A stretch of 64,000 bases of DNA from Sphingomonas sp. Leaf407 (GCF_001425385.1 NZ_LMQO01000005.1:112094-176093); one strand, 5' to 3'; counted from the stretch's first letter, positions 27,742 through 37,296 are shown. The notes: generated by a model not told the origin, from the sequence alone. Numbers and translations: made by a program.

Positions 27742-28589
27742 CGATCGCGCCGCACCGTTTCCCACGCCACCCGCTGCAACGCGACCGCCGTCTGCGGCGA
27801 CAACCCCAGATCGCGCGCGGCGCGCTCGTCTGCCCCTAGCTTGCGCACGTCATGGCCCGTCACCTGTCCGAAGATCGTCAGCGCCTCGAGATAATAGCCC
27901 TCGGTGCTGCCGTGATAGTGATCGTTGCCCCACAAGCCGATCTTGCCCGGATCGATCCCGTCATAGGGGTTGGCGTCGGCAAGGCCGGCGGCGATCGCGC
28001 GGTTCCACGCCAGCCCGACCGGCACGACGCGGCGGACGCCCGGTGCCTGCCGCTTCGCCGTCCGGTTCGCCCTCGCCAGGTCCTCGGCCATCGTCGCGAT
28101 CGGCTTGCCCGACCACGGGCTGCCGGGGCGGTAGGTCAGATCGGCGCGCGACCAGGTGCTGACCAGCCGCACGTCGGCCCGGGGGTTGCGCGCGCGGACC
28201 AGGGCGGCGATCCGCGCGGCGGCGGCGGCATGGCGCGTCGGATCGCCCGGCCGCTCCGCATCGAGCGTCGAATAGCCCTGCAACAGCACCACGTCCCATT
28301 GCCGGTCGATCTGCGCGCGTTTGTTGGCGGCGTGATACGCCAGATCCTTGCCCGGCGACGTTTCGAGCGACACCCGCCAGTCTAGCCCGGCCTGTTCGGC
28401 GAAGCTGCGGAACAATGCGGGCACGCCGCCGATCCCCTCCCCGTTCAGGTCGGTGACGCTGTCGGGGCGGTAGCGTTCGACCGGCGACCCCGCGCCGAAG
28501 GTGAAGCTGTTGCCGATGAACAGGATATCGCGCGCCGGCGCCGGCGACGCGAGCAGGATCAGACCGAGGGTCAGGACGATACGCAGCAT
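27738..28589 (-). CDS. SGNH/DUF4886-like exported hydrolase
   Basis: A 283-residue protein with a signal peptide (about 1-19, ending APARD). The block-I motif FIGNSFTFG directly after it and the DHYHGSTEGYYLEAL stretch near the end match SGNH hydrolases, most closely the DUF4886 group. The nucleophile would be the Ser of GNS and the base the His of DHYH. The substrate is unknown; esterases and lipases of this group are usually periplasmic or surface-linked. Its start codon is 32 bp downstream of the stop of the GntR gene (ATG at 28589). Confidence 0.75.
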   Translation of the reverse strand: MLRIVLTLGLILLASPAPARDILFIGNSFTFGAGSPVERYRPDSVTDLNGEGIGGVPALFRSFAEQAGLDWRVSLETSPGKDLAYHAANKRAQIDRQWDVVLLQGYSTLDAERPGDPTRHAAAAARIAALVRARNPRADVRLVSTWSRADLTYRPGSPWSGKPIATMAEDLARANRTAKRQAPGVRRVVPVGLAWNRAIAAGLADANPYDGIDPGKIGLWGNDHYHGSTEGYYLEALTIFGQVTGHDVRKLGADERAARDLGLSPQTAVALQRVAWETVRRDR

Positions 28590-28621
28590 GGCGACCACCC
28601 TATCGGGTGCCGCCCCCGGCG

Positions 28622-29308
28622 TCACGCCGCCTTGCTGGCGGCGTCGAATTCGGTGCGCAGATCCTCGATGGTGCCGATCAGATGGCCCTTCAGCATCGCT
28701 TCCACCGCCGCCCCGTCGCCGGCCATCCATGCGTCCAAGAGCAGCTTGTGTTCGACATGCGCGCGGTCGCCGCGTCCGGCAGGGCGCAGATGGGCGACGA
28801 CATAGCGTTCGGCGAGGACCGACAGGCGCTCGACCAGTTGCACGGTCAGCTCGCGTCCCGGCGCGCGGACCAGCGCGGCATGGAACGCGCGGTTGCACGC
28901 CGCCGCCTCGACCAGATCGCGGGTCATCGCCGCGTCGAGCCGTTCGAACGCATCCAGCAACTGCGCGCGATACGTGTCGTCGGCACGGGTCGCCGCATAG
29001 GCGGCCGCCGCGGGTTCGACGACGATGCGCAGCTCGTAGATTTCCTCGGCCTGTCCCGCCGACATCGGCTGGACGGTATAGCCCCGGTTCGCCTGGCTGG
29101 CGATCAGCCCCTCCTGTTCCAGTCGAGCCAGCGCCTCGCGCAGCGGAATCTTGCTCACGCCCAGTTCGGCGGCGAGCGAATCCTGCCGGATCGGCGCGCG
29201 TTCGATCAACGCCCCGCTGACGATGCGTTCGCGCACGATTTCGAAGACGCGGTCGGACAGGGTACGGACGTGAAGCGTCACACGATATTCCTTCGGCGGC
29301 GGAGGCAT
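28622..29308 (-). CDS. GntR-family transcriptional regulator with FCD domain
   Basis: A 228-residue regulator. The N-terminal winged helix-turn-helix shows SDRVFEIVRERIVSG, LAAELGVSKIPLREAL and NRGYTV. The C-terminal FCD domain (about residues 80-215) has the expected Asp/His positions (TRDLVEAAACNRAFHAAL, HKLLLDAWMAGDG) for a metal-bound ligand site. FCD regulators usually respond to sugar acids or organic acids. The ligand and targets here are unknown. A GA(C/T)ACCGGT(A/G)TC palindrome lies upstream of the divergent extensin-like gene at 29381-29394. Confidence 0.88.
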   Translation of the reverse strand: MPPPPKEYRVTLHVRTLSDRVFEIVRERIVSGALIERAPIRQDSLAAELGVSKIPLREALARLEQEGLIASQANRGYTVQPMSAGQAEEIYELRIVVEPAAAAYAATRADDTYRAQLLDAFERLDAAMTRDLVEAAACNRAFHAALVRAPGRELTVQLVERLSVLAERYVVAHLRPAGRGDRAHVEHKLLLDAWMAGDGAAVEAMLKGHLIGTIEDLRTEFDAASKAA

Positions 29309-29380
29309 TCACGCCGAAGCGTGTCGTTAGGCATATGCACTGATTGTTTCAGATGCCCGCCCCACGATCAATCCGCTTTG

Positions 29381-29394
29381 TGACACCGGTATCC
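29381..29394 (+). promoter_or_regulatory. Candidate operator palindrome
   Basis: TGACACCGGTATCC is a near-perfect palindrome around ACCGGT, in the form of a LacI- or GntR-type operator. It lies in the 150-bp gap between the divergent GntR gene and the extensin-like gene, 73 bp from the former and about 83 bp from the latter. No protein can be assigned. Confidence 0.35.
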
Positions 29395-29476
29395 AAAATA
29401 TCTTCGACGTGAGTGGGTTACCGCCGATCGCATCCCGACTTGCGCGCGCGGACCGCGCATGGGACGTCACCGGGCA

Positions 29477-30163
29477 ATGTCCGCGTCGTGGTTCCATGCC
29501 CTTGCCCTCTCCGCGATCCTGCTGTTGTCGGCCTGCGCCGGCGGCGAGCGCGATACGCCGGCACCGCCCGCCATCCGCCCCCGTGCCGGCGGACCGATCA
29601 CGCTGACCGGCGCGACGCCGCGCGACACGCAGCAATGCTATGCCGATCTGTCGGCGGCGGGGGTCCGTTTCAGCCCGCTGCCCGACCGCGATTACGGTTC
29701 GGGTTGCGTGGTGCTCGGCGCGGTGCAGTTGCTCGACATCGGCGTGCCGGTTGCGGGGCTGAAGGCGATCCGCTGTCCGGCGGCGCGGGCGATGATCGGC
29801 TGGATCCGCCATGGCGTGCGCCCGGCGGCACGGCAGATGCTGGGCAGCGACGTGGTGAAGATCGACAGTTTCGGCACCTATGCCTGTCGCGGGATCGTCG
29901 GCGGGGGTGCGCGCTCGGCCGGGCGGGTGTCCGAACACGGCCTTGCCAATGCGGTCGACATCGCCGCCTTCGTGCTGGCCGACGGGCGGCGAATATCGAT
30001 CGAGCGCGACTGGAACGGCGACGATGCCGACAAGCGCGAGTTCCTGCGCGTGATCCAGCGATCGGCCTGCAAGCGATTCGTCACCACCCTCACCCCCGAT
30101 TACAACGCCGCCCATTACAATCACCTCCACCTCGACATGGGCGGGCGACCGCTATGTCGTTGA
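29477..30163 (+). CDS. Extensin-like C-terminal domain lipoprotein
   Basis: A 228-residue exported protein. It begins with a lipoprotein signal (LLLSAC, Cys at about residue 20). The rest matches the extensin-like C-terminal domain, a peptidase-M15-like fold. Ligand-type residues are the His and Asp of SEHGLANAVDIAAF (near residue 155) and the HLHLD near the end, which together resemble the zinc-binding set of D,D-peptidase-like enzymes. Several Cys pairs could form disulfides. A cell-wall role is likely but unproven. An in-frame ATG at 29459 would lengthen the N-terminus by six residues. Confidence 0.82.
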   Translation: MSASWFHALALSAILLLSACAGGERDTPAPPAIRPRAGGPITLTGATPRDTQQCYADLSAAGVRFSPLPDRDYGSGCVVLGAVQLLDIGVPVAGLKAIRCPAARAMIGWIRHGVRPAARQMLGSDVVKIDSFGTYACRGIVGGGARSAGRVSEHGLANAVDIAAFVLADGRRISIERDWNGDDADKREFLRVIQRSACKRFVTTLTPDYNAAHYNHLHLDMGGRPLCR

Positions 30164-30212
30164 CGTATCGCGCTTGCTTGGGCGGGGGGCGGTGCTTACA
30201 AGTCCATCGTCT

Positions 30213-31076
30213 ATGACCGACACCAAAGTCCCGTCCCGCGTGTTCCGCGGGGCCAAGCAGGAAGCCGAAGCCGCCCGCACGCAGCTCGCCACCCCGCAGA
30301 CCGAGCATCCCGCCTATCGCCTGGCGTTCCAGGACATGGAATTCCTGCTGCGCGAGGATCTGCGCCCGGTGCGGTTCCAGCTCGAACTGCTCAAGCCCTC
30401 GCTGCTGCTCGACGAGGCGAACATCGCCTCGACCTTCGTCATCTATGGGTCGGCGCGCATTCCCGAGCCGGACAAGGCTGAAATGCTCCTCGAGCTGGCG
30501 CAGGACGATGCCTCGCGCGCGATCGCCGAGCGGATGATCGCCAAGGCGCGATATTACGACGTGGCGCGCGAGCTGGCGTTCCATGCCAGCCAGTTCCCCA
30601 ACGACACGAACGGCAAGCGCCATTTCGTCGTGTGTTCGGGCGGCGGTCCCTCGATCATGGAAGCCGCCAATCGCGGCGCGAACGAGGCGGGCGCCGAATC
30701 GATCGGGCTCAACATCGTCCTGCCGCACGAACAGGCGCCCAACCCCTATGTCACCCCGGCGCTGTCGATGCAGTTCCACTATTTCGCGCTGCGCAAGATG
30801 CACTTCCTGCTGCGCGCACGGGCGGTGGCGGTGTTCCCCGGCGGCTTCGGCACGTTCGACGAGAGCTTCGAGCTGCTGACGCTGATCCAGACCGGCAAGA
30901 TCGATCCGATCCCGGTGCTGTTCTATGGCCGCGAGTTCTGGGAACGGGTCGTCAATTGGGACGCACTGGTCGAGGAAGGCGTGATCTCGGCCCGCGATCT
31001 CGACCTCATCACCTTCGTCGAAACGGCTGAGGAAGGCTGGGACGTGGTCAAGCGGTTCTACGCCGACAAGAAGTAG
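30213..31076 (+). CDS. LOG-family (TIGR00730-type) nucleotide phosphoribohydrolase
   Basis: A 287-residue Rossmann-like protein. VIYGSARIP near residue 82, SGGGPSIMEAANRGANEAG near 147 and PGGFGTFDESFELL near 210 give the family signatures; the last is the PGGxGT(x)xE active-site motif. Relatives cleave cytokinin riboside 5'-monophosphates or purine mononucleotides to base and ribose phosphate. In bacteria the natural substrate is often unclear. It carries a longer N-terminal extension (about 75 residues) than short LOG proteins. A long inverted repeat after the stop may end the transcript. Confidence 0.88.
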   Translation: MTDTKVPSRVFRGAKQEAEAARTQLATPQTEHPAYRLAFQDMEFLLREDLRPVRFQLELLKPSLLLDEANIASTFVIYGSARIPEPDKAEMLLELAQDDASRAIAERMIAKARYYDVARELAFHASQFPNDTNGKRHFVVCSGGGPSIMEAANRGANEAGAESIGLNIVLPHEQAPNPYVTPALSMQFHYFALRKMHFLLRARAVAVFPGGFGTFDESFELLTLIQTGKIDPIPVLFYGREFWERVVNWDALVEEGVISARDLDLITFVETAEEGWDVVKRFYADKK

Positions 31077-31111
31077 GCGGTTCGGTTTCGAAGCTTACGG
31101 ATACCGTTATG

Positions 31112-31220
31112 CTCCCCTCCCTGACAAGGGAGGGGTCGGGGGTGGGTAGGCTTGGGGCAGGCGGATACGTTCCCTCTCGGGCCGACCCACCCCCAGCCCC
31201 TCCCTTGTCAGGGAGGGGAG
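31112..31220. repeat. Long inverted repeat element
   Basis: The left arm (31112-31147) and right arm (31185-31220) are near-perfect reverse complements: each carries CCCCTCCCT...AGGGAGGGG and then GGGGGTGGGT or its complement. The 37-bp centre is unique. Each arm can also fold into its own hairpin. It sits between the convergent LOG and sixA genes and probably serves as a bidirectional terminator. A similar but not identical element interrupts serC-serA at 46897-47008. Confidence 0.8.
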
Positions 31221-31225
31221 TCGTT

Positions 31226-31759
31226 CTAGTCGTGGCCCGGCCCCAGCGTCGGGTCGAGGTCGCGTGGGCGGGTGAAGCGGATCAGGTGGCCGCAGCCATC
31301 GTCCGCCGCCGCCCAGTCGCCGTCCAGTTCGAGCACCGCGACCGAGGCGGTCGGGAATTTCTCCTCGACCGCACCGCGCAACGGATTGCTCTCGGCCGAC
31401 AGCAGCAGGACGAGATCCTCCAGCCCCGGATTATGCCCGACCAGCAACGCGCGATCGGTATCCGCCGGCAGCGCGCGCACCACGTCGAGCAGCGTCGCCG
31501 CCGATGCGAGATAGAGCGAGCGGTCGCTGTTGCACGCGGGCAGATCGCCATAGCCACGCCCGAAATGATCGAGCGTCTGCACCACGCGAAGCGCGGGGCT
31601 GGCGACGAGATGATCGAAGCGCAGCGCCTCGCGCAGAAGATGCCGGCCCATCGCGGTCGCGGCGCGCGCGCCCTTGGCGTTCAGCGGCCGGTCGAAATCG
31701 CGTGCGACGGGATCGTCCCAGCCCGACTTGGCGTGGCGCAGCAGCGTCAGCGTCTTCAT
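31226..31759 (-). CDS. sixA: Histidine phosphatase SixA family
   Basis: A 177-residue phosphohistidine phosphatase-like protein. The catalytic motif LLRHAKSGW (His9) opens the protein, and VGHNPGLEDL near 105 supplies the second histidine. Additional conserved parts are DFDRPLNAKG and VASPALRVVQT. SixA in E. coli removes phosphate from phosphotransfer proteins; its partner here is unknown. It overlaps the dinG-like stop by 4 nt (ATGA), so the two genes are co-translated. Confidence 0.88.
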   Translation of the reverse strand: MKTLTLLRHAKSGWDDPVARDFDRPLNAKGARAATAMGRHLLREALRFDHLVASPALRVVQTLDHFGRGYGDLPACNSDRSLYLASAATLLDVVRALPADTDRALLVGHNPGLEDLVLLLSAESNPLRGAVEEKFPTASVAVLELDGDWAAADDGCGHLIRFTRPRDLDPTLGPGHD

Positions 31760-34461
31760 GAAGGCGGCTCCATCGACAGGGCAGCCGCCCCATGCCCGAC
31801 TTCGCCCCCCAAGGAAAGGGCGCGTGCGACCGCTTCGTCGAGGGTGCAGCGCGTGACCGGCGTCCCTTCGGGAAACGCCCCCAGCAGGCGCGAGGGCATG
31901 GCCGACGACAGCAACACGAACAGCCCGCGATCATCGGCGCGGCGGATCAGCCGCCCGAACGCCTGCGCCAGCCGCGCGCGCACCACCCGGTCATCATAGG
32001 CGCTGCCGCCGCCGGCCAGCCGCCGCGCGGCGTGGAGTACGCCAGGCTTCGGCCATGGCACCCCCTCCATCACCACCATCCTGAGCGACCGGCCGGGCAC
32101 GTCGACGCCGTCGCGCAGCGCATCGGTGCCGATCAGCGAGGCGCGCGGATCGTCGCGAAAGATGTCGACCAGCGTACCGGTATCGATCGGGTCGACATGC
32201 TGGGCATAGAGCGGTAGCCCGTCGCGCGCCAGCCGGTCGGCGATACGGGCATGGACGCCGCGCAACCGGCGGATCGCGGTGAACAGGCCAAGCGTGCCGC
32301 CGCCCGCCGCGACGATCAGCCGGCCATAGGCGTTGGCAAGCGCGCTCAGGTCACCGCGGGTCACGTCGGTAACGATCAGCACCTCGGCCTGCGTCGCATA
32401 GGCGAACGGGCTCGGCGCCTCGAAATGGTCGGGACTGCGCAGCAGGTGCGGCGCGCCGACCCGCGCATCGGCGGTCGCCCAGTCGCCGCCCGCGCGCAGC
32501 GTCGCCGAGGTGACGAGTACGCCATGCGCCGGTTTGAGCACCGTTTCGGCGAACGGCCGGGTGGGGTCGAGCCAGTGGCGGTGCAGCCCCATGTCATATT
32601 CGCGCCCCTCGACCCGGTCGACCGCCAGCCAGTCGACGAAGTCGGGATCGGCCGGGCCGCCGATCCGCGCGAGCAACCGGCCCCATGCCCCGACCGTCTC
32701 CGCCCGCCAGCCAAGCGAAGCGATCGCCCCTTCGCAGCGCGCGCGCGCCGGGCCGTCGAGCCAGTCCGGCCCCTCGGCCAGCACCGCCTCCAGCCGTTTG
32801 CCGAGCGCCACCAGCGGGCGCAGCAGCGCGTCGAGCGCCTGCGCGGCCGGCGCGGCGGCATCGACCAGTTCGGGCGGAGGTTCGGCCAGTTCGGTCTCCA
32901 AGCCGTACCCCGCCTCGCCATCCTTCGCGCGGGCGAACACGACGCCGCGCACCGCGCCCAACAATGCCTCGACCGGGCCGAACGGCGCGCCTTCCTGCAC
33001 CCGCGCCAGCCAGCCGTCGGCGGGGAGCGCGCGCGCCGCCTCGACCGCCGCCGCCACCGCCGCACCGCCTGCCGCGTCATAGCTCGCCACGTCGGACAGG
33101 CGCGCCGCCAGCCCGCGCCGCCGCCCGCGCCCGCCGCCTTCCGGCCCAAGCACCCAGCGGCGGATCTCGATCGCCTCTGCCCCGGTCAGCGCGGCGGAGA
33201 ACATCGCGTCGGCGGCATCGAACAGGTGATGCCCCTCGTCGAACACATAGCGCGTCGGTCGCGTGCCCGTCTCGCGCCCGCGCGCGGCATTGACCATCAC
33301 CAGTGCATGATTGGCGATGACGATGTCGGCCTTGGCCGAGGCCCGCGCGGCGCGTTCGATGAAGCATTTGCGATACTGCGGGCAGCCGGCATAGATGCAC
33401 TCGCCGCGCCGGTCGGTCAGCGCGGTCGATCCGTTGCGGCGGAACAGCGTCGGCAACCATCCGGGCAGGTCGCCGCCGACCATGTCGCCATCGGCGCTAT
33501 AGGCCGCCCAGCGCGCGACGAGATGGGCGAGGATCGCCGCCCGCCCCTGAAACCCGCCCTGCAACGCATCCTCGAGGTTGAGCAGGCACAGATAGTTTTC
33601 GCGCCCCTTGCGCGTCACTACCCGTTCGCGCCGTAGCGCCGGATCGGGGAACACCCGCTCGCTTTCCTGCGCCAACTGGCGTTGCAGCGCCTTGGTAAAG
33701 GTCGATACCCATACCGCGCCGTCCGCCGCCTCCGACCACAGCGAGGCGGGGGCGAGATAGCCGAGCGTCTTGCCGATGCCCGTTCCCGCCTCGGCCAGCA
33801 CCAGATTGGGGGTGTCGCGCGCCATGCGCGGCGCGAAGGCGGCGGCGGCGGCACCGGCAAAGGCGCGCTGGCCGCTGCGCGCCTCGGCACTCGTTCCGGT
33901 CAGCCGCGCCAGCCGTTCGCCGATCGCATCGGCGGCGAGCGTGATGTTGCGCGGGGCGGCACGCGGCGCTTCCTCGTCCCATTCGGGAAGCTTGGTGAAC
34001 AGCCAGCGTTCGGCGGTTTCGGGCTTGGGCAGCACCTGCCCCAGCGCCGGTGCCCATGGCCAGCGCAGGCGGAACAGCGACTGGGCGGCGGTCCATGCCC
34101 CTTCCTGTTCGGGCCATGGCGCCGATGCCGTCTCCAGCAGCCTGACGGCCGCCGCGCGCAACGATCCCGCGACCTCGGCCTCATCGACCGGGACCGGCTG
34201 GCCCAGCGCCTGTGCCAGCCCCTTGGGCGTCGGCACCGCGAACCGCGCGGGATGGACGAAGGCAAACAGTTCGAGCAGGTCGAGCCCCGACAGATCGGCA
34301 TAGCCCAGCCGCTGCCCAATCAGCGGCGCATTGAGCAGGATCGTCGGCGTATCGGCGGCGCAGGCGATCGCCTCGCCCCGACTGACCTCGCGCACACCGT
34401 CACTGTCGGCGATCCAGACCCCCGAATGGCTGGCGTGCAGGGCGGGATAGGGCAGCATCAT
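31756..34461 (-). CDS. DinG/XPD-type ATP-dependent DNA helicase
   Basis: A 901-residue superfamily 2 helicase. An N-terminal domain of about 180 residues is followed by Walker A AEAGTGIGKT near residue 225. Iron-sulfur-cluster cysteines are visible: one in NYLCLL and a group CIYAGCPQYRKC, the spacing expected for a 4Fe-4S cluster. Motif II is DEGH and the C-terminal motif VI is QAFGRLIRRADDRG. DinG unwinds 5'-3' and helps resolve R-loops and replication blocks. It overlaps sixA, and its start is followed upstream by a 175-bp gap before bestrophin. Confidence 0.9.
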   Translation of the reverse strand: MMLPYPALHASHSGVWIADSDGVREVSRGEAIACAADTPTILLNAPLIGQRLGYADLSGLDLLELFAFVHPARFAVPTPKGLAQALGQPVPVDEAEVAGSLRAAAVRLLETASAPWPEQEGAWTAAQSLFRLRWPWAPALGQVLPKPETAERWLFTKLPEWDEEAPRAAPRNITLAADAIGERLARLTGTSAEARSGQRAFAGAAAAAFAPRMARDTPNLVLAEAGTGIGKTLGYLAPASLWSEAADGAVWVSTFTKALQRQLAQESERVFPDPALRRERVVTRKGRENYLCLLNLEDALQGGFQGRAAILAHLVARWAAYSADGDMVGGDLPGWLPTLFRRNGSTALTDRRGECIYAGCPQYRKCFIERAARASAKADIVIANHALVMVNAARGRETGTRPTRYVFDEGHHLFDAADAMFSAALTGAEAIEIRRWVLGPEGGGRGRRRGLAARLSDVASYDAAGGAAVAAAVEAARALPADGWLARVQEGAPFGPVEALLGAVRGVVFARAKDGEAGYGLETELAEPPPELVDAAAPAAQALDALLRPLVALGKRLEAVLAEGPDWLDGPARARCEGAIASLGWRAETVGAWGRLLARIGGPADPDFVDWLAVDRVEGREYDMGLHRHWLDPTRPFAETVLKPAHGVLVTSATLRAGGDWATADARVGAPHLLRSPDHFEAPSPFAYATQAEVLIVTDVTRGDLSALANAYGRLIVAAGGGTLGLFTAIRRLRGVHARIADRLARDGLPLYAQHVDPIDTGTLVDIFRDDPRASLIGTDALRDGVDVPGRSLRMVVMEGVPWPKPGVLHAARRLAGGGSAYDDRVVRARLAQAFGRLIRRADDRGLFVLLSSAMPSRLLGAFPEGTPVTRCTLDEAVARALSLGGEVGHGAAALSMEPPS

Positions 34462-34636
34462 TCCGCCTTACCGCCGGACGGTCAGGAACGGAAGCGGAAC
34501 GCTTCGCCCGTGCGGTTTTTCCGTGATGGCGATTGGCCCGATCGCGGCCCGCGTCCCCGCCCGACAACCGCCGGCCGGGGGATCGTCATCGTCGCCGGGC
34601 GGGCCGCGACGATCATCAAAATGGCCGGACGTTCGC

Positions 34637-35530
34637 TTACCACAGCACGCCCTTGTGCGGCGTTGCCGGTTCGGGTGCGGGATCGCCGATGCCCTGCAAC
34701 AGATCGATCTCGATCGTGCGGCACATGGCGCACAGCGGCAGATCGTGGACGGTATTGGCGAAAGGATCGGTCAGATCCTCGCCGATCTGGAGCACGGCAA
34801 GGAACATCAGCCCGGCGATGCCCGACCCCAGCGGCGTCGCCACGCCCAGCGTCTCGACCAGTCCGATCGGCAGCAGCACGCAGAACAGGCGGGTGAACAG
34901 CGCGGGGAAGAAGCGATACTGGTTGGGCAGCGGCGTGTTCTTGATCCGCTCCATGCCGCCCTGCGCGTTGGCGATGTCGATCAGCACCCGCTCTAAGCTG
35001 TGCTGCTGCATGCTGTCGATCCAGCCGCGGCGATGGCTCTCGGCGATGCGCATGCCGGTGCCGTCGAGCAGCCCGTTGGCGGTGTTGGTGCGCCCGAGCG
35101 GCTCGCCCGCCTCGTCGCGCGACAGGAAACGGTGGACATCGTCCTTGGGGTCCTGTCGCCGCAACTGGCACCGCAACGCATTGACGTAGGCGATCTGACG
35201 CAACACGATCGAACGCTTGAGGTCACGCTTCTCGCCCTCGTCTTCCGGCCCCAGAAACGCGATCGCGCCGCGCGCCAGGTTGCGCGAGGCGTTAATCATC
35301 GACCCCCACAGGATGCGCCCTTCCCACCAGCGCTGATACGCCGAGTTCACCCGGAAGCCGAGGAACAGCGCCAGCGCCGACCCGAACAGCGTCAGCGGCA
35401 GGCTGGGCGCACGGAAAGGCAGCACGAAATAGATGATGGTGACGATCACGTCCCAGACGAACAGTCCGGTCGCCGGCTTCCAGACTTCGGCGATGATCCG
35501 CGTATAGCGGGGGGTAGCGGTCACGATCAT
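34637..35530 (-). CDS. Bestrophin-family membrane protein
   Basis: A 297-residue protein of the bestrophin/UPF0187 family, which forms anion or cation channels. The N-terminus MIVTATPRYTRIIAEVWKP leads into hydrophobic helices (FVWDVIVTIIYFVLPF; LPLTLFGSALALFLGFRVN), then the SAYQRWWEGRILWGSMINASRNL signature, and later FCVLLPIGLVETLG and GIAGLMFLAVLQIGEDLTDPF. ATG 35530 is chosen because the upstream frame to 35584 is not conserved. The ion carried cannot be inferred. It is divergent from lysK, whose start lies 93 bp away. Confidence 0.88.
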   Translation of the reverse strand: MIVTATPRYTRIIAEVWKPATGLFVWDVIVTIIYFVLPFRAPSLPLTLFGSALALFLGFRVNSAYQRWWEGRILWGSMINASRNLARGAIAFLGPEDEGEKRDLKRSIVLRQIAYVNALRCQLRRQDPKDDVHRFLSRDEAGEPLGRTNTANGLLDGTGMRIAESHRRGWIDSMQQHSLERVLIDIANAQGGMERIKNTPLPNQYRFFPALFTRLFCVLLPIGLVETLGVATPLGSGIAGLMFLAVLQIGEDLTDPFANTVHDLPLCAMCRTIEIDLLQGIGDPAPEPATPHKGVLW

Positions 35531-35622
35531 GCGCGTTCGGTACGCGCAAATGGTGACATGGTTGCGTTGCGAAATGTTGCACAATGTAGAAATCGCGCGC
35601 CCAACCGCGTATCAGCAGCGCC

Positions 35623-37191
35623 ATGACCGACGACACCCTCCGCAATGCAGCACTGGTTTCAAAGGCTTGGCCGTACGAAGAGGCGCGCAAGCTGCTCAAG
35701 CGCTATCCGAACGGAAAATCGGATGGCGCGGCGATCCTGTTCGAGACGGGCTATGGCCCCTCGGGTCTGCCGCATATCGGCACGTTCAACGAGGTGCTGC
35801 GCACGACGATGGTCCGCCGCGCCTTCATGGAATTGTCCGACCAGCCGACGCGGCTGATCGCCTTTTCGGACGACATGGACGGGTTGCGCAAGGTGCCGGA
35901 CAATGTCCCGAACGGCGACATGCTGCGCGAACACCTCGGCAAGCCCTTGAGCGAAATTCCCGATCCGTTCGGGACGCATGCAAGCTTCGCGGCGCACAAC
36001 AACGCGCGGCTGCGCGGCTTCCTCGACCAATATGGCTTCGACTATGAGTTCGCGTCGTCGACCGACTATTATCGCGGCGGCCGCTTCGACGAGGCGCTGA
36101 AGGGCGTGCTGCGTAACATGCAGGCGATTCTCGACATCATGCTGCCGACGCTGGGGGCCGAACGCCGCGCGACCTATTCGCCGGTGCTGCCGATCAGCCC
36201 GACGTCGGGGGTGGTGTTGCAGGTGCCGGTCGAGGTGCTCGACGCCGACACCGGCATGGTCGCCTTCGTCGACCAAGGGCAACGGATCGAACAGTCGATC
36301 CTGTCGGGCGGGGCGAAGCTGCAATGGAAGGTCGACTGGGCGATGCGCTGGGCCGCGCTCGGCGTCGATTACGAGATGGCGGGCAAGGATCTGATCGATT
36401 CGGTGACGCAGTCGTCGAAGATCGCGCGCGTGCTGGGCGCCCGTCCGCCCGAAGGCTTCAACTACGAGATGTTCCTCGACGAACATGGCCAGAAGATCAG
36501 CAAGTCGAAGGGCAACGGCCTCAGCCTCGAACAATGGCTGACCTATGGCCCGCCCGAAAGCGTCGCCTTCTATGCCTATCGCGAGCCCAAGAAGGCCAAG
36601 CAGTTGCACTTGGGGGTCATCCCCCGCGCGATCGACGAATATTGGCAGTTCCGCGGCAATTACGCCGATCAGCCGATCGAACAGAAGCTCGGCAATCCGG
36701 TGCATCACATCCACGGCGGCGAACCGCCGGCCGACACGCTGCCGGTGACGTTCGGGCTGCTGCTCAACCTCGTCGGGGTGATGGGCGACGCGACCAAGCC
36801 GCAGGTCTGGGGCTATCTCGCCAATTATGTCGCGGACGCCTCGGCGGAGCGCTATCCTGCGCTCGACGCGCTGATCGACCATGCGCTGGCCTATGTCCGC
36901 GACGTCGCCGACAAGCCGCTGCGTCGTGCGCCCACGAATGTCGAGCGGGCCGCGCTCGAACGGCTGGACGGCGAACTGGCGGCGATGCCGGGCGATGCCA
37001 GCGCCGAAGATATTCAGAACGTGGTGTACGAGATCGGCAAGACCGCCGGGTTCGAATCCTTACGCGACTGGTTCAGGGCCTGCTACGAAACGCTGCTCGG
37101 CACACCACAGGGGCCGCGCATGGGCAGCTTCATCGCGCTGTACGGCATCGACAATTCGCGCAAGCTGATCGCCGAGGCGCTGGCGCGGTAA
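35623..37191 (+). CDS. lysK: Lysyl-tRNA synthetase (class I)
   Basis: Charges tRNA-Lys. The 522-residue product belongs to the class I form typical of alphaproteobacteria and archaea, not the class II LysS of enterobacteria. The HIGH-like motif is LPHIGTFN near residue 50, and the KMSKS-like motif is KISKSKG at about 291-297. EEARKLLKRY at the start and the helical C-terminal anticodon-binding part (DEYWQFRGNYADQP onward) fit the family. The stop is followed by an inverted pair of REP-like palindromes. Confidence 0.96.
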   Translation: MTDDTLRNAALVSKAWPYEEARKLLKRYPNGKSDGAAILFETGYGPSGLPHIGTFNEVLRTTMVRRAFMELSDQPTRLIAFSDDMDGLRKVPDNVPNGDMLREHLGKPLSEIPDPFGTHASFAAHNNARLRGFLDQYGFDYEFASSTDYYRGGRFDEALKGVLRNMQAILDIMLPTLGAERRATYSPVLPISPTSGVVLQVPVEVLDADTGMVAFVDQGQRIEQSILSGGAKLQWKVDWAMRWAALGVDYEMAGKDLIDSVTQSSKIARVLGARPPEGFNYEMFLDEHGQKISKSKGNGLSLEQWLTYGPPESVAFYAYREPKKAKQLHLGVIPRAIDEYWQFRGNYADQPIEQKLGNPVHHIHGGEPPADTLPVTFGLLLNLVGVMGDATKPQVWGYLANYVADASAERYPALDALIDHALAYVRDVADKPLRRAPTNVERAALERLDGELAAMPGDASAEDIQNVVYEIGKTAGFESLRDWFRACYETLLGTPQGPRMGSFIALYGIDNSRKLIAEALAR

Positions 37192-37200
37192 GGACGACCT

Positions 37201-37296
37201 TCGTCATTCCCGCGAAGGCGGGAATCCATAACCGCGAACGTTTCGATCAATCCACGACGTCGGTGCATATCGATTCCCGCCTGCGCGGGAATGACG
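37201..37296. repeat. Inverted pair of REP-like palindromes
   Basis: Two copies of a 25-30 bp palindrome lie in opposite orientation: TCGTCATTCCCGCGAAGGCG... at 37201-37230 and the complementary form GATTCCCGCC...GGGAATGACG at 37272-37296, separated by 41 bp. Each unit folds into a CCCGC/GCGGG hairpin, and the pair can fold together. They lie between convergent lysK and the amidase and could end both transcripts. Related units occur at 2928-2957 and 57852-58020. Confidence 0.8.

Noticed and set aside
34462..34636. Possible small gene between dinG and bestrophin
   Set aside because: Frames here are short, not preceded by ribosome-binding sites, and merge with the antisense of neighbours.
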